Of a stretch of DNA of 64,000 nucleotides, positions 1-11,632 are shown in pieces. The DNA lies in NCBI RefSeq assembly GCF_042477335.2, contig NC_091246.1, positions 107,661,001-107,725,000 of the forward strand, in the 5' to 3' direction. The notes beneath the pieces are model-generated. The model made no database searches and was not told the DNA's origin. It saw only the letters and a program-made list of their open reading frames with translations. The DNA comes from Ovis canadensis. Lineage: Eukaryota > Chordata > Mammalia > Artiodactyla > Bovidae. Position 1 is the stretch's first letter; each line of letters begins with the position of its first letter. The translations under genes were made by a program, and so were the position numbers.

Positions 1-559
1 CTTCCATCCATGACTTCCTTAAATTCCCTGTCTTTAAAGGGAAGAGTCACATTGATGACACATAGAAAGAAATGTCCCAAAACAGCATTAACTACAAGTA
101 TATGTAAGGTTGACAATTTTTGAGGAAGGCATTTTTGGGCCATATTTCCTAAATTCTACCTTTTTTCTACTTTTTAGTTCTTAATTTAATTCTTAGACTC
201 AATCATATCATACTTATATGGTATTAAAAAATTACCTGGATATATTACATTTTTTAAATGGTACATACTAATATTAATCATTACTAGCACTAACTTTTTT
301 CTCATAAAATTCCTGACTCAGTGACAGAAGGATTTTTCTCCACTTTCCTCAGGTAATAGTATCTAAAATTATCCATAACAGAAAAATATTATTCATAGCC
401 AAATATTTTATTCACGCAGTTAGCATGGGCTCGCACTTCTCATGAAAGGCATTTTCTGCAATCTTTAGTAGGCTACCTAGACTTTTCAAATTTCAGACTT
501 GTATGGCTCTAACACTGCCTAAAAGGACAAGAAATGAAAATACTTAAGTATTAGGTTAT
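1..559. other. AT-rich intergenic sequence, nothing recognised
   Basis: Unique AT-rich sequence with no convincing reading frame, RNA gene or young repeat. Short open frames here have no recognisable protein character. Confidence 0.5.
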
Positions 560-1130
560 TTTACTGTCTGCAAAAATAAGATATTGGAAACTTGATGTCC
601 ACCCAAAGGGGACTGGATAAATAAATCATGATACAGCCTTTCAATGGAGAGATAGGCCAATGTTTAAGAAAGACTGGTAATGCATTCTCAAGTAATTTAT
701 TACCTCGGTTTTTTGTAATAAAAAACGTAAGAAATTCTATCAAGGTCCATCAATAAGTGACTAGATAGATAAATTATAGTACTGAAAACATCCTTTCAAT
801 GGAATAGTATATAGTAATACATACTAGAGTATATAGCCTGTGAAAACCAAGGCTACTGTGCCCATAGGGGAAGATATCTGAAATAATACACTGTTAAGTG
901 ACAAAAGCAAGATTAAGAACAAGTTTATAGTGTTCTTCCTTTTGCATTAAAGGAGGGGAGGTTTTCAGATATAGTGGCATAAAGAAATTACAGACAACAC
1001 AGGAGAAACTAGTAAAAATGGTTCTACATGCAAGACGGGGAAAGGAACAAATATCTTCACAATGTCTCATTTTATATTTTTCATTCTTAATCTTGTGAAT
1101 GTATTATCTACACAAAAATGTAATATATGT
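560..1130 (+). repeat. Old L1 (L1M-type) 3' fragment
   Basis: The text follows the end of mammalian L1 elements in sense orientation: a motif like 'ggataaataaatcatgata', then 'caatggaatagtatatag', a 'gttaagtgacaaaagcaag' block and a 'cttccttttgcattaaag' block. The ataaat / caatgga segment appears twice (about 600-660 and 765-810), so the copy may be duplicated or two fragments may be joined. It is strongly diverged and has no coding capacity. Confidence 0.6.
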
Positions 1131-1775
1131 CTCCATTATCATTGGCCTAAGGTTTGTTTAATAAGTGGGTTTTAGAAGAATTACCAATATGTCACTCTCC
1201 CGCCTCCTCTTGCCAAGTTTCCTTTTTATACTGTGCTCTCCTCTTTCGTGCATCAAATGCATTTTCAGTACTCACAAGATCGAACTGAGGGAAACAGCTA
1301 AGGCAGAGTACTTTGGAATGGAGCTGACCTTGAATCAGTTTGAAATCTAACAAGACACGATGCTAAATAATGAAGTAAGTTGGGGAACATATTTGCATAG
1401 AAATGAAAGATGGGCTGTGTGGTCTGGGTGATGGCCAAAGAGTTGAATAATACAGAGTGAATTGTGCCTCCTTCTTACTAACATTTTAGTGATCTAATTA
1501 CAAGAATGTTTAACTAAAATGCTTTCATTCTTAAATGAAAAAGATGATTATCAACCACTCTCTGAAAGAACTAATTAATTTTTTTATTTCACCAGCTTAA
1601 ATAGATTTTAAAAATAAGGGGAGACAACTGAATAGCCATTCTGAAATTTCTTTTTTCATGCTAAACCAACTTTTCAAATATTTAATCTTGTGTTTGGAAA
1701 TCTCTAATTATCTGAGGTCTTATACAGCCTTCCATTTATTAGAGAGATGAATCCGCACCAAAAAAGCAACAGTGT
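1131..1775. other. Intergenic sequence, nothing recognised
   Basis: AT-rich sequence without a supported gene or a repeat I can name. Confidence 0.45.
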
Positions 1776-2094
1776 TTAAACTGGATGTTCAAAAGACCCT
1801 CTCAGCAAGAGGTATTCAAATGTCAGCCTCATGCGAATGAGACATTTTTGACCCCCATTAGTAGACGTTTGGCCCCCTGGGTGGCTTTCTGTAACAGTGA
1901 TGATGGATTTGCTCCTGGCCATCTGCACACTTCTGCCATGTCCCCTTATGACCTGGGGAAGACATATACTAGACAGCTGGCTCAACCAGGTCTGTGGCCA
2001 CTGAACAAAGCAAACCTTGCTGACCCACACAGAGGTTGAACCTGTGACCTTGTTCTCATTAGCTCAATGTCCTAACCACCTGAGTCAAACAGCC
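1776..2094 (-). repeat. tRNA-Ile-like retroposon (ancient SINE or tRNA pseudogene with tail)
   Basis: Read on the minus strand from 2094 to 2021, the sequence aligns end to end with a 74-nt tRNA-Ile(AAU). It has an A-box-like 'tgactcaggtggttagg', an anticodon-arm 'ttgagctaatgagaac', then 'aaggtcacaggttcaacc' carrying a B-box-like GGTTCAACC. The acceptor stem is decayed, so it is not a functional tRNA. The next ~245 bp (2020 down to 1776) differ from the Bov-tA and CHR-2 elements elsewhere in the window and could be the SINE body. Both strands happen to be open for 84 codons, which I read as chance. The family is not identified. Confidence 0.5.
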
Positions 2095-2308
2095 ACCAGA
2101 AAGAAGTAGACTGAACATTAAGTCAATAGATGTCTCTGTGGAGGGGTATCAAAGCCAGGTACATAATAACCTACAATACTGGACATAATACTGGTATGTC
2201 CAGTACTAAAGGAGGGTGTTTTGTCCCCCTGTAAATTATATATCTTATAATCCACACCATTTTCCAAGCTGAGAACCAAAACATGATCATCTTATAAAAG
2301 AACTGCTT

Positions 2309-2525
2309 GAATTTCCCTGGTGGCTCAGACAGTAAAGCATCTGCCTACAATGCGGGAAGACCAGGGTTCAATCCCTGGCTCGGGAAGATCTGGAGAAGGA
2401 AATGGCAACCCACTCCAGTATCCTTGCCTGGAAAATCCCATGGACGGAGGAACCTGGTAGGCTACAGTACATGCGGTCACAAAGAGTTGAACATGACTGA
2501 GCAACTTCATTTTCACTTCACTTTT
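2309..2525 (+). repeat. Bov-tA SINE
   Basis: Complete ruminant tRNA-headed SINE. It starts 'atttccctggtggctcag', has a B-box-like 'gggttcaatccctgg', the BovA body ('ggcaacccactccagtat', 'cctggaaaatcccatgga') and ends 'gactgagcaacttca'. Confidence 0.9.
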
Positions 2526-3291
2526 CAGTTCTATACCATAATTCAATGTGGTATGAATCCTGAAATACAGAAAATGGCCACTGAAATGGTAGTTAACCAT
2601 TTGGTAGGAAATCCAAGACAGGAATAGATTCCACAGCTCATTTGATCTGTGATCTGCTGAGTCTTGGGCTTTAAAAGGGGGAGTAGAGGTAGGAATAGTA
2701 GTTGATAGGAGCAGAGGTAAGAACAAGAGCCAATAGTTTGTGAGTAGAAGACACAGAAGCTGTTTATCTGGGCGAAACTTCATGAAGAAACGTCTGTATT
2801 CAGTCAGTCTACAACATTTGGTTGAGTATCTGTGTGTTTTGTGTGTCACGGGAGCTCTGGTTACAGAGATCTACCAATAGGGAGGGGAATTCTACTTGTG
2901 GAAGACAGAATTTTGGAGAAAGCCCCTGACATCTGCTTTCTCATGTTGTCCTTCACCCTGAATAGACAGTGACCCTGGTGCCAACCTCTAAGTGTGATCA
3001 TAAGTACAGGTTCGGTGCAATAAGCACGGAGTGTGGAAAATCCCACATTCAATGAGAAACTTCACAAGTACACTATGAGCAGTTTCAGTGGCAAGGTTTT
3101 ATTTCAAGGAATGATATGAAGTTCCACCCACGAGCTTTTCCTCCTCATCCATCTGAGTGAACTCCATCACAGGACCCTGGTCAAGGAGCTGGCAGGCTCA
3201 TTAACCCCCAACCACCCAAAGACAACAACTCAACTTCTATCTTGGGGCTCAAGAAATATATTCCAATTAAGCATCCAAAAATACCACTTTC
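2526..3291. other. Intergenic sequence, nothing recognised
   Basis: No supported gene or young repeat. Open frames on the minus strand (2325-2849, 2861-3052) partly run through the neighbouring SINE and have no domain character. Confidence 0.5.
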
Positions 3292-3412
3292 AGGACTCCC
3301 TGGTGGTCTAGTGGTTAAGACTCCAAGCTTCTGATGCAAGGAGAATTTGTTCAATCCCTGGTCAGGGAACCTAGATCCCACATGCAGTGTGGCGTGGCCA
3401 ATAAAACACTAA
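3292..3412 (+). repeat. CHR-2 type tRNA-Glu-derived SINE
   Basis: Shows the typical 'ggactccctggtggtctagt' head, 'ggttaagactcc', a decayed B box ('ttcaatccctggtcaggg'), then 'aacctagatcccacatgcag' and 'gtggcgtggccaataaa'. Confidence 0.85.
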
Positions 3413-3786
3413 AATACAACTTTTAAGCCCCTCCCCTCTCAAAAGATGTAGCTCCCTGTGGGATAAAGTTCCAGTTTCTTATGTTGAGATCCAGTAGAAA
3501 TTCAAGGCTCAGTCCTTTTTTCTTTTCTTTGCATCCCATACCTAGAGGAGGGCTTCCCACATAAAAGGAACTCAACCCATGTTGAATGAGGAGACAAGTG
3601 GAAGACTCTGATCCTGTTTTATCTTTCCACTTTGTCTCACTTCAATGCTCTTACTTAATCCTTCCCTCCAAGACTCTCAGTAGTCTTTCCATGAACCTGT
3701 GGACCTGGCCAGCACTCTCTTCACCCCATGCTTGTTCAGAACATTCTCTCCAACTAAGGGTATTAGCAATTACTGAGTGCTTACTA

Positions 3787-3992
3787 GGGCTTCCAGATGG
3801 CACTAGTGGTAAAGAACTCGCCTGCCAAGGCAGGAGACGTAAAAGATGCAGGTTCAATCCCTGGGTCAGGAAAATCCCCTGGAAATGGAAATGGAAACCC
3901 AGTCCACTATTCCCTCCCATGGACAGAGGAGCCTGCCAGGCTACAGTCCATGGGGTTGCAAAGATTCGGACGTGACTTAGCAGCATGCACAA
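3787..3992 (+). repeat. Bov-tA SINE inserted in a MIR
   Basis: Head 'gggcttccagatggcactag', B-box-like 'ggttcaatccctgggtcag' and BovA body 'ctgccaggctacagtccatg'. It has short flanking repeats (tgcttacta before, tgcttatta after). Confidence 0.88.
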
Positions 3993-4047
3993 CTGCTTAT
4001 TATGTATCACTTTGTACATGTTATCTCAATGAATTCTAAAACAAAAT

Positions 4048-5148
4048 TCAGTTCAGTCGCTCAGTCCTGTCCGACTCTTTGTGACCCTATGAACCACAGC
4101 ACACCAGGCCTCCCTGTCCATCACCAACTCCCGGAGTTTACCCAAACTCATGTCCATTGAGTCAGTGATCTCATCCAACCATCTCATCCTCTGTTGTCCC
4201 CTTCTCCTCCTGCCCCTAATCCTTCCCAGCATCAGGGTCCTTTCAGATGAGTCAGCTCTTCGCATCAGGTGGCCAAGTATTGCAGTTTCAACATCACTCC
4301 TTCCAATGAACACTCAGGACTGACCTCCTTTAGGATGGACTGGTTGGATCTCCTTGCAGTCCAAGGGACTCTCAAGGGTCTTCTCCAATGACACAGTTCA
4401 AAAGCATCAATTCTTTTGCACTCAGCTTTCTTTATAGTCCAACTCTCACATCCATACATGACTACTGGATAAACCATAGCCTTGACTAGACGGACCTTTG
4501 TTGACAAGGTAATGTCTCTAGGTTGGTCATAACTTTTCTTCCAAGGAGTAAGCGTCCTTTAATTTCATGGCTGCACTCACCATCTGCAGTGATTTTGGAG
4601 CCAAAAAAAATAAAGTCTGACACTGTTTCCACTGTTTCCCCATCTATTTCCCATGAAGTGATGGGACCAGATGCCATGATCTTAGTTTTCTGAATGTTGA
4701 GCTTTAAGCCAACTTTTTCACTCTCCTCTTTCACTTTCACCAAGAGGCTCTTTAGTTCTTCACTTTCTGCCATAAGGGTGGTGTCATCTGCATATCTGAG
4801 GTTACTGATATTTCTCCTGGCAATCTTGATTCCAGCTTGTGCTTCATCCAGCCCAGCCTTTCTCGTGATGTACTCTGCATATAAGTTAAATAAGCAGGGT
4901 GACAATGTGCAGCCTTGATGTACTCTTTTTCCTATTTGGAACCAGTCTGTTGTTCCATGTCCAGTTCTAACCTGCATATAGGTTTCTCAAGAGGCAGGTC
5001 AGGTGGTCTGGTATTCCCATCTCTTTCAGAACTTTCCACAGTTTATTGTGATCCACACAGTCAAAGACTTTGGCATAGTCAATAAAGCAGGAATAGATGT
5101 TTTTCTGGAACTCTCTTGCTTTTTCAGTGATCCAGCAGATGTTGGCAA
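4048..5148 (-). mobile_element. 5'-truncated BovB (RTE-clade) LINE, dead reverse transcriptase fragment
   Basis: On the minus strand the frames read as the C-terminal half of an RTE-type reverse transcriptase. The catalytic YADD box lies in '...NLRYADDTTLMAESEE...' within 4486-4977. Upstream (higher coordinates, 4967-5233) is the 'FDCVDHNKLWKVLKEMGIP' block. Downstream (4053-4507) come 'MVYPVVMYGCESWTIKK' and the '[19 protein letters not shown]' tail. These blocks fall in separate frames because of small deletions, visible near 4505-4520 and near 4972. The 5' part of the element, with the endonuclease, is absent. The 3' end at 4048 starts with the usual 'ttcagttcagtcgctcagt' repeat. No functional protein is made. 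BovB supplies the enzyme thought to mobilise Bov-tA and Bov-A SINEs. Confidence 0.92.
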
Positions 5149-5275
5149 CTAAGCAGTCACTATTATACCCATTTTCCACAAGATGCCCACAAAAGTGGGA
5201 TAACTTCCCAAGATTCCAGAGCTGGAGAGCCATGGAACCAAGATTCGAATTCAGACCTCTCTGGTTTCAAAATGA

Positions 5276-5687
5276 AATTCTTCTCCCGTCTCGGGTATGC
5301 TGCTCTCTCCAAAGACCCAAATTCTGCTCTTTTGCAAAACTGATCTGACTCTCAAGGTTGAATGCAAGCTTAAGGAGGACTCTTTCCTGTCCACTTCATC
5401 CCATAAAGGCCTCTCATTCTTTTAGTTCAGTGTTAGTAACAAAATGTCTCAGACAATAATCAGGGACTGTCTCAGCACTCCCTCTAGTATTCCTGCCTAC
5501 TTTTTCTTGTGACTTTTCTTTGATCCATTTCTTCACAGCCTCAATAAACGGTTGGTTCAAAGCTCAGATTCTACATGCTGTAATGTACTGTATCTCTTTA
5601 CAAACATGGGAAACACCTCCACATGTGTAAGTACCCAAAGTAACTGACTAAATACATCCTCCCACCAAGAATTTTGTGCCAATTCCT
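5276..5687. other. Intergenic sequence, nothing recognised
   Basis: Unique sequence between the MIR/BovB complex and the next SINE. No gene is supported. Confidence 0.45.
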
Positions 5688-5900
5688 GTTGCTGTTGTTT
5701 AGTCACTCAGTCATGTCCAATTCTTTGCGATACCATGACTATAACCCACCAGGGTTCTCTGTCCATAGAATTTCCCAGGCATGAATACTGGAGTGGGTGT
5801 CCACTCCCTACTCCACGGGATCTTCCTGACCCAGGGATCAAACCCATGTCTCCTGCATTGGCAGGAGAATTCTTTATCATCTGAGCCACAGAGGAAGCCT
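5688..5900 (-). repeat. Bov-tA SINE
   Basis: Reverse-oriented copy: 'tttagtcactcagtcatgtc' tail side, 'aatactggagtgggtg', B-box complement 'gggatcaaacccatg', ending 'ctgagccacagaggaagcc'. Confidence 0.88.
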
Positions 5901-5928
5901 ATTACACAAAAGCATTCCTTGAAGGGTT

Positions 5929-5948
5929 TCTCTCTCTCTCTCTCTCTT
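5929..5948. repeat. (TC)n simple repeat
   Basis: About ten uninterrupted TC units next to the Bov-tA head. Confidence 0.9.
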
Positions 5949-5978
5949 TAATCTTTGGGTTTTTTTTTAAACACAAGT

Positions 5979-6099
5979 TGTTTTTGTTTAGTTGCTAAGT
6001 CATGTCTGACTCTTTTGTGACCCCAGTCTGCCAGGTTCCTCTGTCCATGGGATTTCCTAGGCAAGAATACTGTAGTGGGTTACCACTTCCTTCTCCAAG
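5979..6099 (-). repeat. Truncated Bov-tA/BovA fragment
   Basis: Minus-oriented BovA body ('gttgctaagtcatgtctgac' to 'ttaccacttccttctccaag') without the tRNA head. Confidence 0.85.
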
Positions 6100-7176
6100 T
6101 ATTTCTCTCTTAAGGTGATTGTAATAAAGAAAGAAAACAGGAAAACTTGAAAAATGAAACAATGTTTATAAACTATTTTAAAGTCTTTAATTATTAGCCT
6201 TCTGGAGCATCTCTGAGATGGCTACCATACCCTGTTAGTGAGATCCTCTTCTTGAGATTTTCCTTGTTTCCTTCAAATACCCTCATATTCAAAGGTTAAT
6301 TACTTGGTTGTAAAAGTGCACTCCAGAATGAAATTTAACCTACAAGCTCTCCATCTTGAGGTGAATATTTTTAGCAGTTTTTTTCAAACACAGAAAGCCA
6401 TCTGTTTAACCAATTTAAATACACTCTTACAGAAAAACTAAAAAAAAAAACAAAACCAGAAATACAGAGGTTCATGGATTTTTAAGCTCTTTTGAGTATT
6501 TGCAAAACACATCATGACTTTTATGCTTAGAAATAATGTGAAGGGGTGCTTTCAGCTTGAAATCAACACCAGCATAAAGGTGGGCAAGAAGTAACTATAT
6601 CTTTGGGATAAAATTTTTTTGATCATCCAAAAAATTGATCAGTCATAGGCCGTAGAAAAGGAGGTTTTATTGTTTTGAATGTTCAAATTTTAGTAAGATA
6701 AAGCACACATAATTTGAGAGAATATCAAATAGAAATGTGGTTCTTGTTAATATCACATAACCTTTCCTACAAAACTTTTGCCTTTTCCAGCCTCACTCCC
6801 ATTAGAAGCGAACGGAACATGTTGACAGCTCCAACTTAGGAAAGTGTTAGGCCAACAGTCTCTCCTTTAAAGACACTGGATCATTAATTCAATATCACAT
6901 TACTAGTTTTCTTCATAAACCAAATGCAAAGGGACAGACTCTATTCTGTAGGGTTTAATCACACACAAGTGGCAAAACCACAGAACACAGCTCCTAATCT
7001 GCTGGGCCTTCAACCAAAGACTCACTCCACACACATATGTCACTTCCATTTCCATGAGTATGAATAAAACTCTAATTCATTTCACACTTTCAGAAGAAGC
7101 TGGGTCTCCATGTTAGTGATTAGATACGTTCTCATAAAAAGTATATTGTGTCACTTTACCAAATGTGTTTATATGT
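6100..7176. other. AT-rich intergenic sequence, nothing recognised
   Basis: Unique AT-rich DNA with no supported gene, RNA or repeat. Confidence 0.5.
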
Positions 7177-7177
7177 A

Positions 7178-7384
7178 TGAAGTGAAGTTGCTCAGTCGTG
7201 TCTGACTCTTTGTAACCCCATGGGCTATAGCCCACCAGGCTCCTCCATCCATGAAATTTTCCAGGAGTACTAAAGTGGGTTGCCAGTCCCTTCTCCAGAG
7301 GTTCTTCCTGACCCAGGGATCGAACCCCCAGGTCTCCTGCATTGCTGGCAGAAGCTTTTACTGTCTGAGCCACCAGGAAAGCCT
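7178..7384 (-). repeat. Bov-tA SINE
   Basis: Begins 'tgaagtgaagttgctcagtc' and ends 'tgagccaccaggaaagcc'. The B-box complement 'gggatcgaacccccagg' is well preserved. Confidence 0.9.
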
Positions 7385-7520
7385 GTTTATATGTATAAGT
7401 ATGCTTTATCATTGAATATTCACCTCTACAGCAGATGAAATATTGTTTTCTGAACAATCTGTGACTTATTTCCTTTTCATCCTAAATACTCATGTAAATC
7501 TAAAGATAGCATTTTTTTCT

Positions 7521-7548
7521 TGTATGTATGTATGTGTATATATATATA
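7521..7548. repeat. TATG/TA simple repeat
   Basis: Compound 'tgtatgtatgtatg' followed by 'tatatatata' directly at the A-rich end of a minus-strand CHR-2 SINE, so it may derive from its tail. Confidence 0.85.
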
Positions 7549-7658
7549 GGCCACGCCAAATGGTCTATGGGATTTCAGTTCCCTGACTAGAGGTCACACC
7601 AGTGCCCTTTGAATTGGAAGCTTGGAGTCTTTGCCTCTAGACAACCAGGGAAGTCCCC
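7549..7658 (-). repeat. CHR-2 type SINE
   Basis: Reverse copy: 'ggccacgccaaatggtc', 'agttccctgactagagg', 'gaagcttggagtctttg' and final 'ccagggaagtcccc'. Confidence 0.82.
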
Positions 7659-7746
7659 TAATGTTAGCATTTTGTTTTAAAAATCTTTAAGAAAGCCAAA
7701 ACATCTAGGACCTTAAGTCTGATGTGTTTTAGGTCTTGTATACAAT

Positions 7747-7962
7747 GTTGTTGTTGTTGTTTAGTCAGTAAGTCATGTCCCACTCTTTTTCGATCACATG
7801 GACTGCAGCCCACCAGGCTCCTCTGTCCATGGGATTTCCCAGACAAGAATACTGGAGTGGGTTGCCATTTCCCTCTCCAGGCGATCTTCCTGATCCAGGG
7901 ACCAAACTCATGTCTCCTGCACTGGCAAGCAGATGCTTTTACCACTAAGCCACCCGGGAAAG
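7747..7962 (-). repeat. Bov-tA SINE
   Basis: Reverse copy from 'gttgttgttgtttagtcag' to 'aagccacccgggaaag'. The following 'taggcactcaacaaacac...gaatgaatgaat' (to about 8002) looks like the end of an older MIR/L2 element. Confidence 0.9.
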
Positions 7963-8380
7963 TAGGCACTCAACAAACACTGACTGAAGAATGAATGAAT
8001 CAATTCCAGCCACTTAAACTGGGGAACCCAACCCCTCTACCTTAGGGAATATTCCAGATGGAATTCAAAATAAAAGTCTCCAAAACTAGGCTCAGCTATA
8101 CCTCCTTTCATGATTCCACTTAATTATGAGTTTGAATCCCAGAAAAATTGTCTTAACATTTCCAAAAGATCAAGGTAGAATTGCTTAGGCCCAGGTCCAA
8201 GATAAGAGATGTAACTGGATCTCCAGAAGAAGTAGCTTGGACCTTCTTTGTCTAAAAGAAAGCCCTTGGAGTTTCTCTAAATCCCCTCCAGAGGCCATCC
8301 CTGAGTGGGTGACCCCAGAGTCACTTTCCAGAGTCTCTGGCTATACCTCAAAACAAAGTTTTTAATTAAAAGTAATGCAT

Positions 8381-8497
8381 TTGGGAACTCTCTGGAAGTT
8401 CAGTGGTTAGGACTCTGCACTTTCACTGCCATAGCCGGGGTTCAATCCTTGGTGGTGGAACTAAGATCCAACAAGCTGCATGGTGTGGCTAAAAGAA
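8381..8497 (+). repeat. CHR-2 type SINE
   Basis: 'tttgggaactctctggaag' head, 'ggttaggactctgcact', 'ggttcaatccttggtgg', 'gcatggtgtggctaaaag' tail. Confidence 0.82.
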
Positions 8498-8927
8498 AAG
8501 CAATGCATTAAGAGATCACTGTGCTCCCACCTCTGACCCCTATTGCCACTGTTGCTGATACAGTCATGTTCCAGGTGGGACGCCTGCCCACCTAGTCTGA
8601 GACACACCTCACAACCCAGTGGAAGGAACCACTCAGATGAGGAGCAGAAGGAAGAAGACAACCATGGCTATGTGGGTAGGAGGTGAGCTCCCTGTGTTTT
8701 CCGAGGAGCTTAGATCAAAATCACCATGCCATACAAATACCGATGAATAACTTCTCACAATATCAAGGTCTTTACACAGTGAGTCATTAGCCTTTATGCA
8801 CCATAGGCGAGAAGCTGAAAGGAGGAAGAGGCATCTATCTGTATACAGTGAAGTTTGCCTGCAGAAAGCCCAATACCTGTAGGCATTAGATGCACAATAA
8901 ATAACGTAGAACCTGAGTGAACGGCAG

Positions 8928-9132
8928 TGGATAAGAGTGGGTTTCGTTCCTGCATGCAGTTCACTAGCTGTGTGGTGCAGAACATCTTTGAGATGCAGCT
9001 TTTCAGGTATAAAATAGGGATAATAACTGTATCTTAGTTGGTACCTATGAAAAATGTGTTAATATGGGAAATGCACTTAGAACAGGATCTGGCACATAGT
9101 ATTATTATCTATCATCATCATTAGTATTATTA
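8928..9132 (+). repeat. MIR element
   Basis: Diverged but ordered MIR core: 'cactagctgtgtgg', 'ggtataaaatagggataa', 'gcacttagaacaggatctgg' and 'cacatagtattattat'. Confidence 0.75.
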
Positions 9133-9414
9133 TTACACCTCTAATTCCTAGTGTAGGATCCAACTTCTAGGATTCCATGTGGTGCTCACTGCCCTGTGGG
9201 GACAGTCACACCTATAATAAGTTATCCTCCTTTTGTAAAGAAGGAAAAGAAAGCTCACAGATCAAAAAAGTGAATTCTGCAAAAGTCTTAATGCCTTGCA
9301 ATGTTTAAAAAGATCCTCCAGAGTGAGAAACTTATAACCACTCCTGTCCTTCAGTATTGTTTTTAAAGTTATATCCAAGTTACTACCCAAGGTCCATTGG
9401 TATTCATCATAAAA

Positions 9415-9858
9415 AAAAAACTTCCTAAGCCATACAGCAAATTCCCGTTGGCTATCTATTTTATATATGGTAATGTAAGTTTCCATGTTACTCCTTCCAT
9501 ACATCTCACCCTCTCCTCCCCTCTCCCCATGTCCATAAGTCTACTCTCTATGTCTGTTTCTCCACTGTTGCCCTGTAAATAAATTCTTCAGTACCATTTT
9601 TCTATATTCTGTATACATGTGTTAGAATACGATATTTACCTTTCTCTTTCAGACTCACTTCACTCTGTATAATAGGTTCTAGGTTCATCCAGCTCATTTG
9701 AACTGAGAGGTGGGATGCGGAGGGAGATGGGAGGGAGTTTCAAAAGGGAGGAGATACATGTATACCTATGGCTGATTCATGTTGAGGTTTGACAGAAAAC
9801 AGCAAAATTCTGTAAAGCAATCATCCTTCAGTAAAAAATAAAAAAATTAAAAAAAAAC
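9415..9858 (+). repeat. Ruminant L1 (L1_BT-type) 3' end with internal deletion
   Basis: 'ttcctaagccatacagcaaa' through 'taataggttctaggttcatcc' matches the bovine L1 3' region. The text then jumps to the very end of the element ('gctgattcatgttgaggttt', 'cagaaaacagcaaaattctg') and a poly-A-like tract near 9836-9858. It is 5' truncated and non-coding. Confidence 0.75.
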
Positions 9859-11479
9859 CTGACTTCCACACACTGCCATAATTTGCACAAAATCCCATCA
9901 GTGCTATTTTGACAGGAACAAGGAGATCCCTGATGTTACTAATTGTTCATTGGGCTTGACCCCAAACGTGATTTAGCTAACTGCTATATTGGGTTTCCCA
10001 TCTCCACACATGCTGCCCCCACGGTCATCCTCTGGGGGCTTCCGGGTACTTTGGACGGCCTGGGTGCCTGGGTGTGTGCGTCTTGGTCACTGTGGAGGGT
10101 TATGTGAGTGAATCAGGAACTGGAGCATCTTAAAACGAAACAGCTGTGGCAGGAGTGGTCCAGGCTTAGGTGCAACACGATAGCTGCTATTAAACTTCAC
10201 TTTGAGCCTCTCTTGGCTTTGATGATTTCTTTCTTCCTCTCCAAAGTTTATCATTCTTTTCCCGACCCCAAGTCAAGCTCATAAAAGCCCAGTTTTTGTT
10301 TTGGCTTGTATTAAAGTTTTCGTGGTGTTGCTGTTGGTTTCAGGAGTTTGCTTGTTTTCCGTTTTTGTTCTGTTTTTCCTTTATCTATTTGATCTGGGAA
10401 AACTATGAAGTGAGGTGGCCCAGACATTCTAAAGTCTCTTGAATCGAGGTGGAATTAGATGTGAAGCTTTGTTCCCTGCCTGGTGTTCACCTGTCTCACA
10501 CAGCCCTTGCCGCCTGCCCCATACCACTTCCTCCTGGTAAGCAGCTGGAAATGTCCCTTTTTTTCCTTCAGGCTTTGTGGTACCAATCAACTTTCTTGGC
10601 ATCTCTCATTCCATGATGAACTAGTTGAGTTAAAATGATTCAATTTCAACATCCAACGATGGCATCCTTGAATAAAGTGTATTGTTCACCATTGTAGTAG
10701 AAGAAATGCATCAATGCATTGTTAGAATTTTTAAAAATCATTTTCATTCTGACAGCTAAAAACTGAATGCATGTTCAAGTTCCTCAGAAAAGATGTGTGA
10801 TAGTAATACAGTGATAGAATTGGAGAGATTATCAAAAGGTCTCTTCCTTTGCCACCACTACCAGGGAAATAAATCATTTAAATGAACTCCAAATATTGTT
10901 CCCTCGATTAACATACCTTAATCCCACCACTGTATTTTGCATAATCTTTTCTTAGGATGATAACTTATAAGGCATCACTTAAAGCCTACTTGATGGTGCT
11001 GAGATGGAGCGGAGATTCAAGTCAGCCAACTATTGGGACTTTTTCCAGCTCCCAACGACCACCTGGGATTCATCTCAATTCTCAGATTCTGTGTTTCAAA
11101 TCAGCCACTCAAAGATTCTATTTGCTGTCAGCAAGTCCCCTGATTTATTTAATCCTTCCCCAAAATGTGTCCTGAAATTCTCACAATTTAACCCCTATTT
11201 GTCATGAAGGCAGCTCCTCTGCAGTGACTAAATCACTCTCCAGCATTGTCAGGTGTTAGTAGAGGCCCTGGGACTGCGCTGGTGGCCTGGGAAAGCCAGA
11301 CCAGCCCCCTGCAATACTGCTGTTACTTATATTCTCCACAAATCATCAATAGGCTTTTTGTTTTAGTTACAATCTCACTACTCCTGTCCAAAAGAAAGAG
11401 CATACAGGCATACTGCAAACATATAGTACTGTCAGAGCCTCAGTTTATCTCTATATTTCCCATTTTAAGAAGTATATTC
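9859..11479. other. Intergenic sequence, nothing recognised
   Basis: About 1.6 kb of unique sequence without supported coding potential, RNA gene or nameable repeat. Confidence 0.5.
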
Positions 11480-11632
11480 CTGGGATTTCCCTGGTGGTCC
11501 ACTGGATGAGCTCTGCACTCCCAAGGCATGGGACGCAGGTTCCATCTCTGGCTGGGGAACTAAGATCCCACTTGCCACTACTCAGCAGGCATGCTGCAAT
11601 GAAGACTGAGCACAGCCAAAATTAATCAAATT
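11480..11632 (+). repeat. CHR-2 type SINE
   Basis: 'gggatttccctggtggtcc', 'ctggctggggaactaagat' and a longer 3' part ending 'gactgagcacagccaaaat'. Confidence 0.82.

Larger units (their letters stand above)
3766..5275 (-). repeat. MIR element split by two later insertions
   Basis: MIR (minus orientation) text occurs in three blocks: 'attactgagtgcttacta' at about 3770-3786, 'tacatgttatctcaatgaa' at about 4015-4047, and 'cactattatacccattttcc' through 'gattcgaattcagacctctc' at about 5149-5275. A Bov-tA (3787-3992) and a BovB LINE (4048-5148) sit between them. The blocks are in the right order for one element broken twice. Confidence 0.65.

Noticed and set aside
2021-2094. Functional tRNA-Ile gene
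   Set aside because: The acceptor stem and T-arm pairing are decayed, and the segment is attached to a retroposon-like body. It is treated as a SINE head or pseudogene.
4486-4977. Reverse-transcriptase-like protein as a possible host gene
   Set aside because: It belongs to a 5'-truncated, frameshifted BovB LINE. The remaining domains are in separate frames and the copy is dead.
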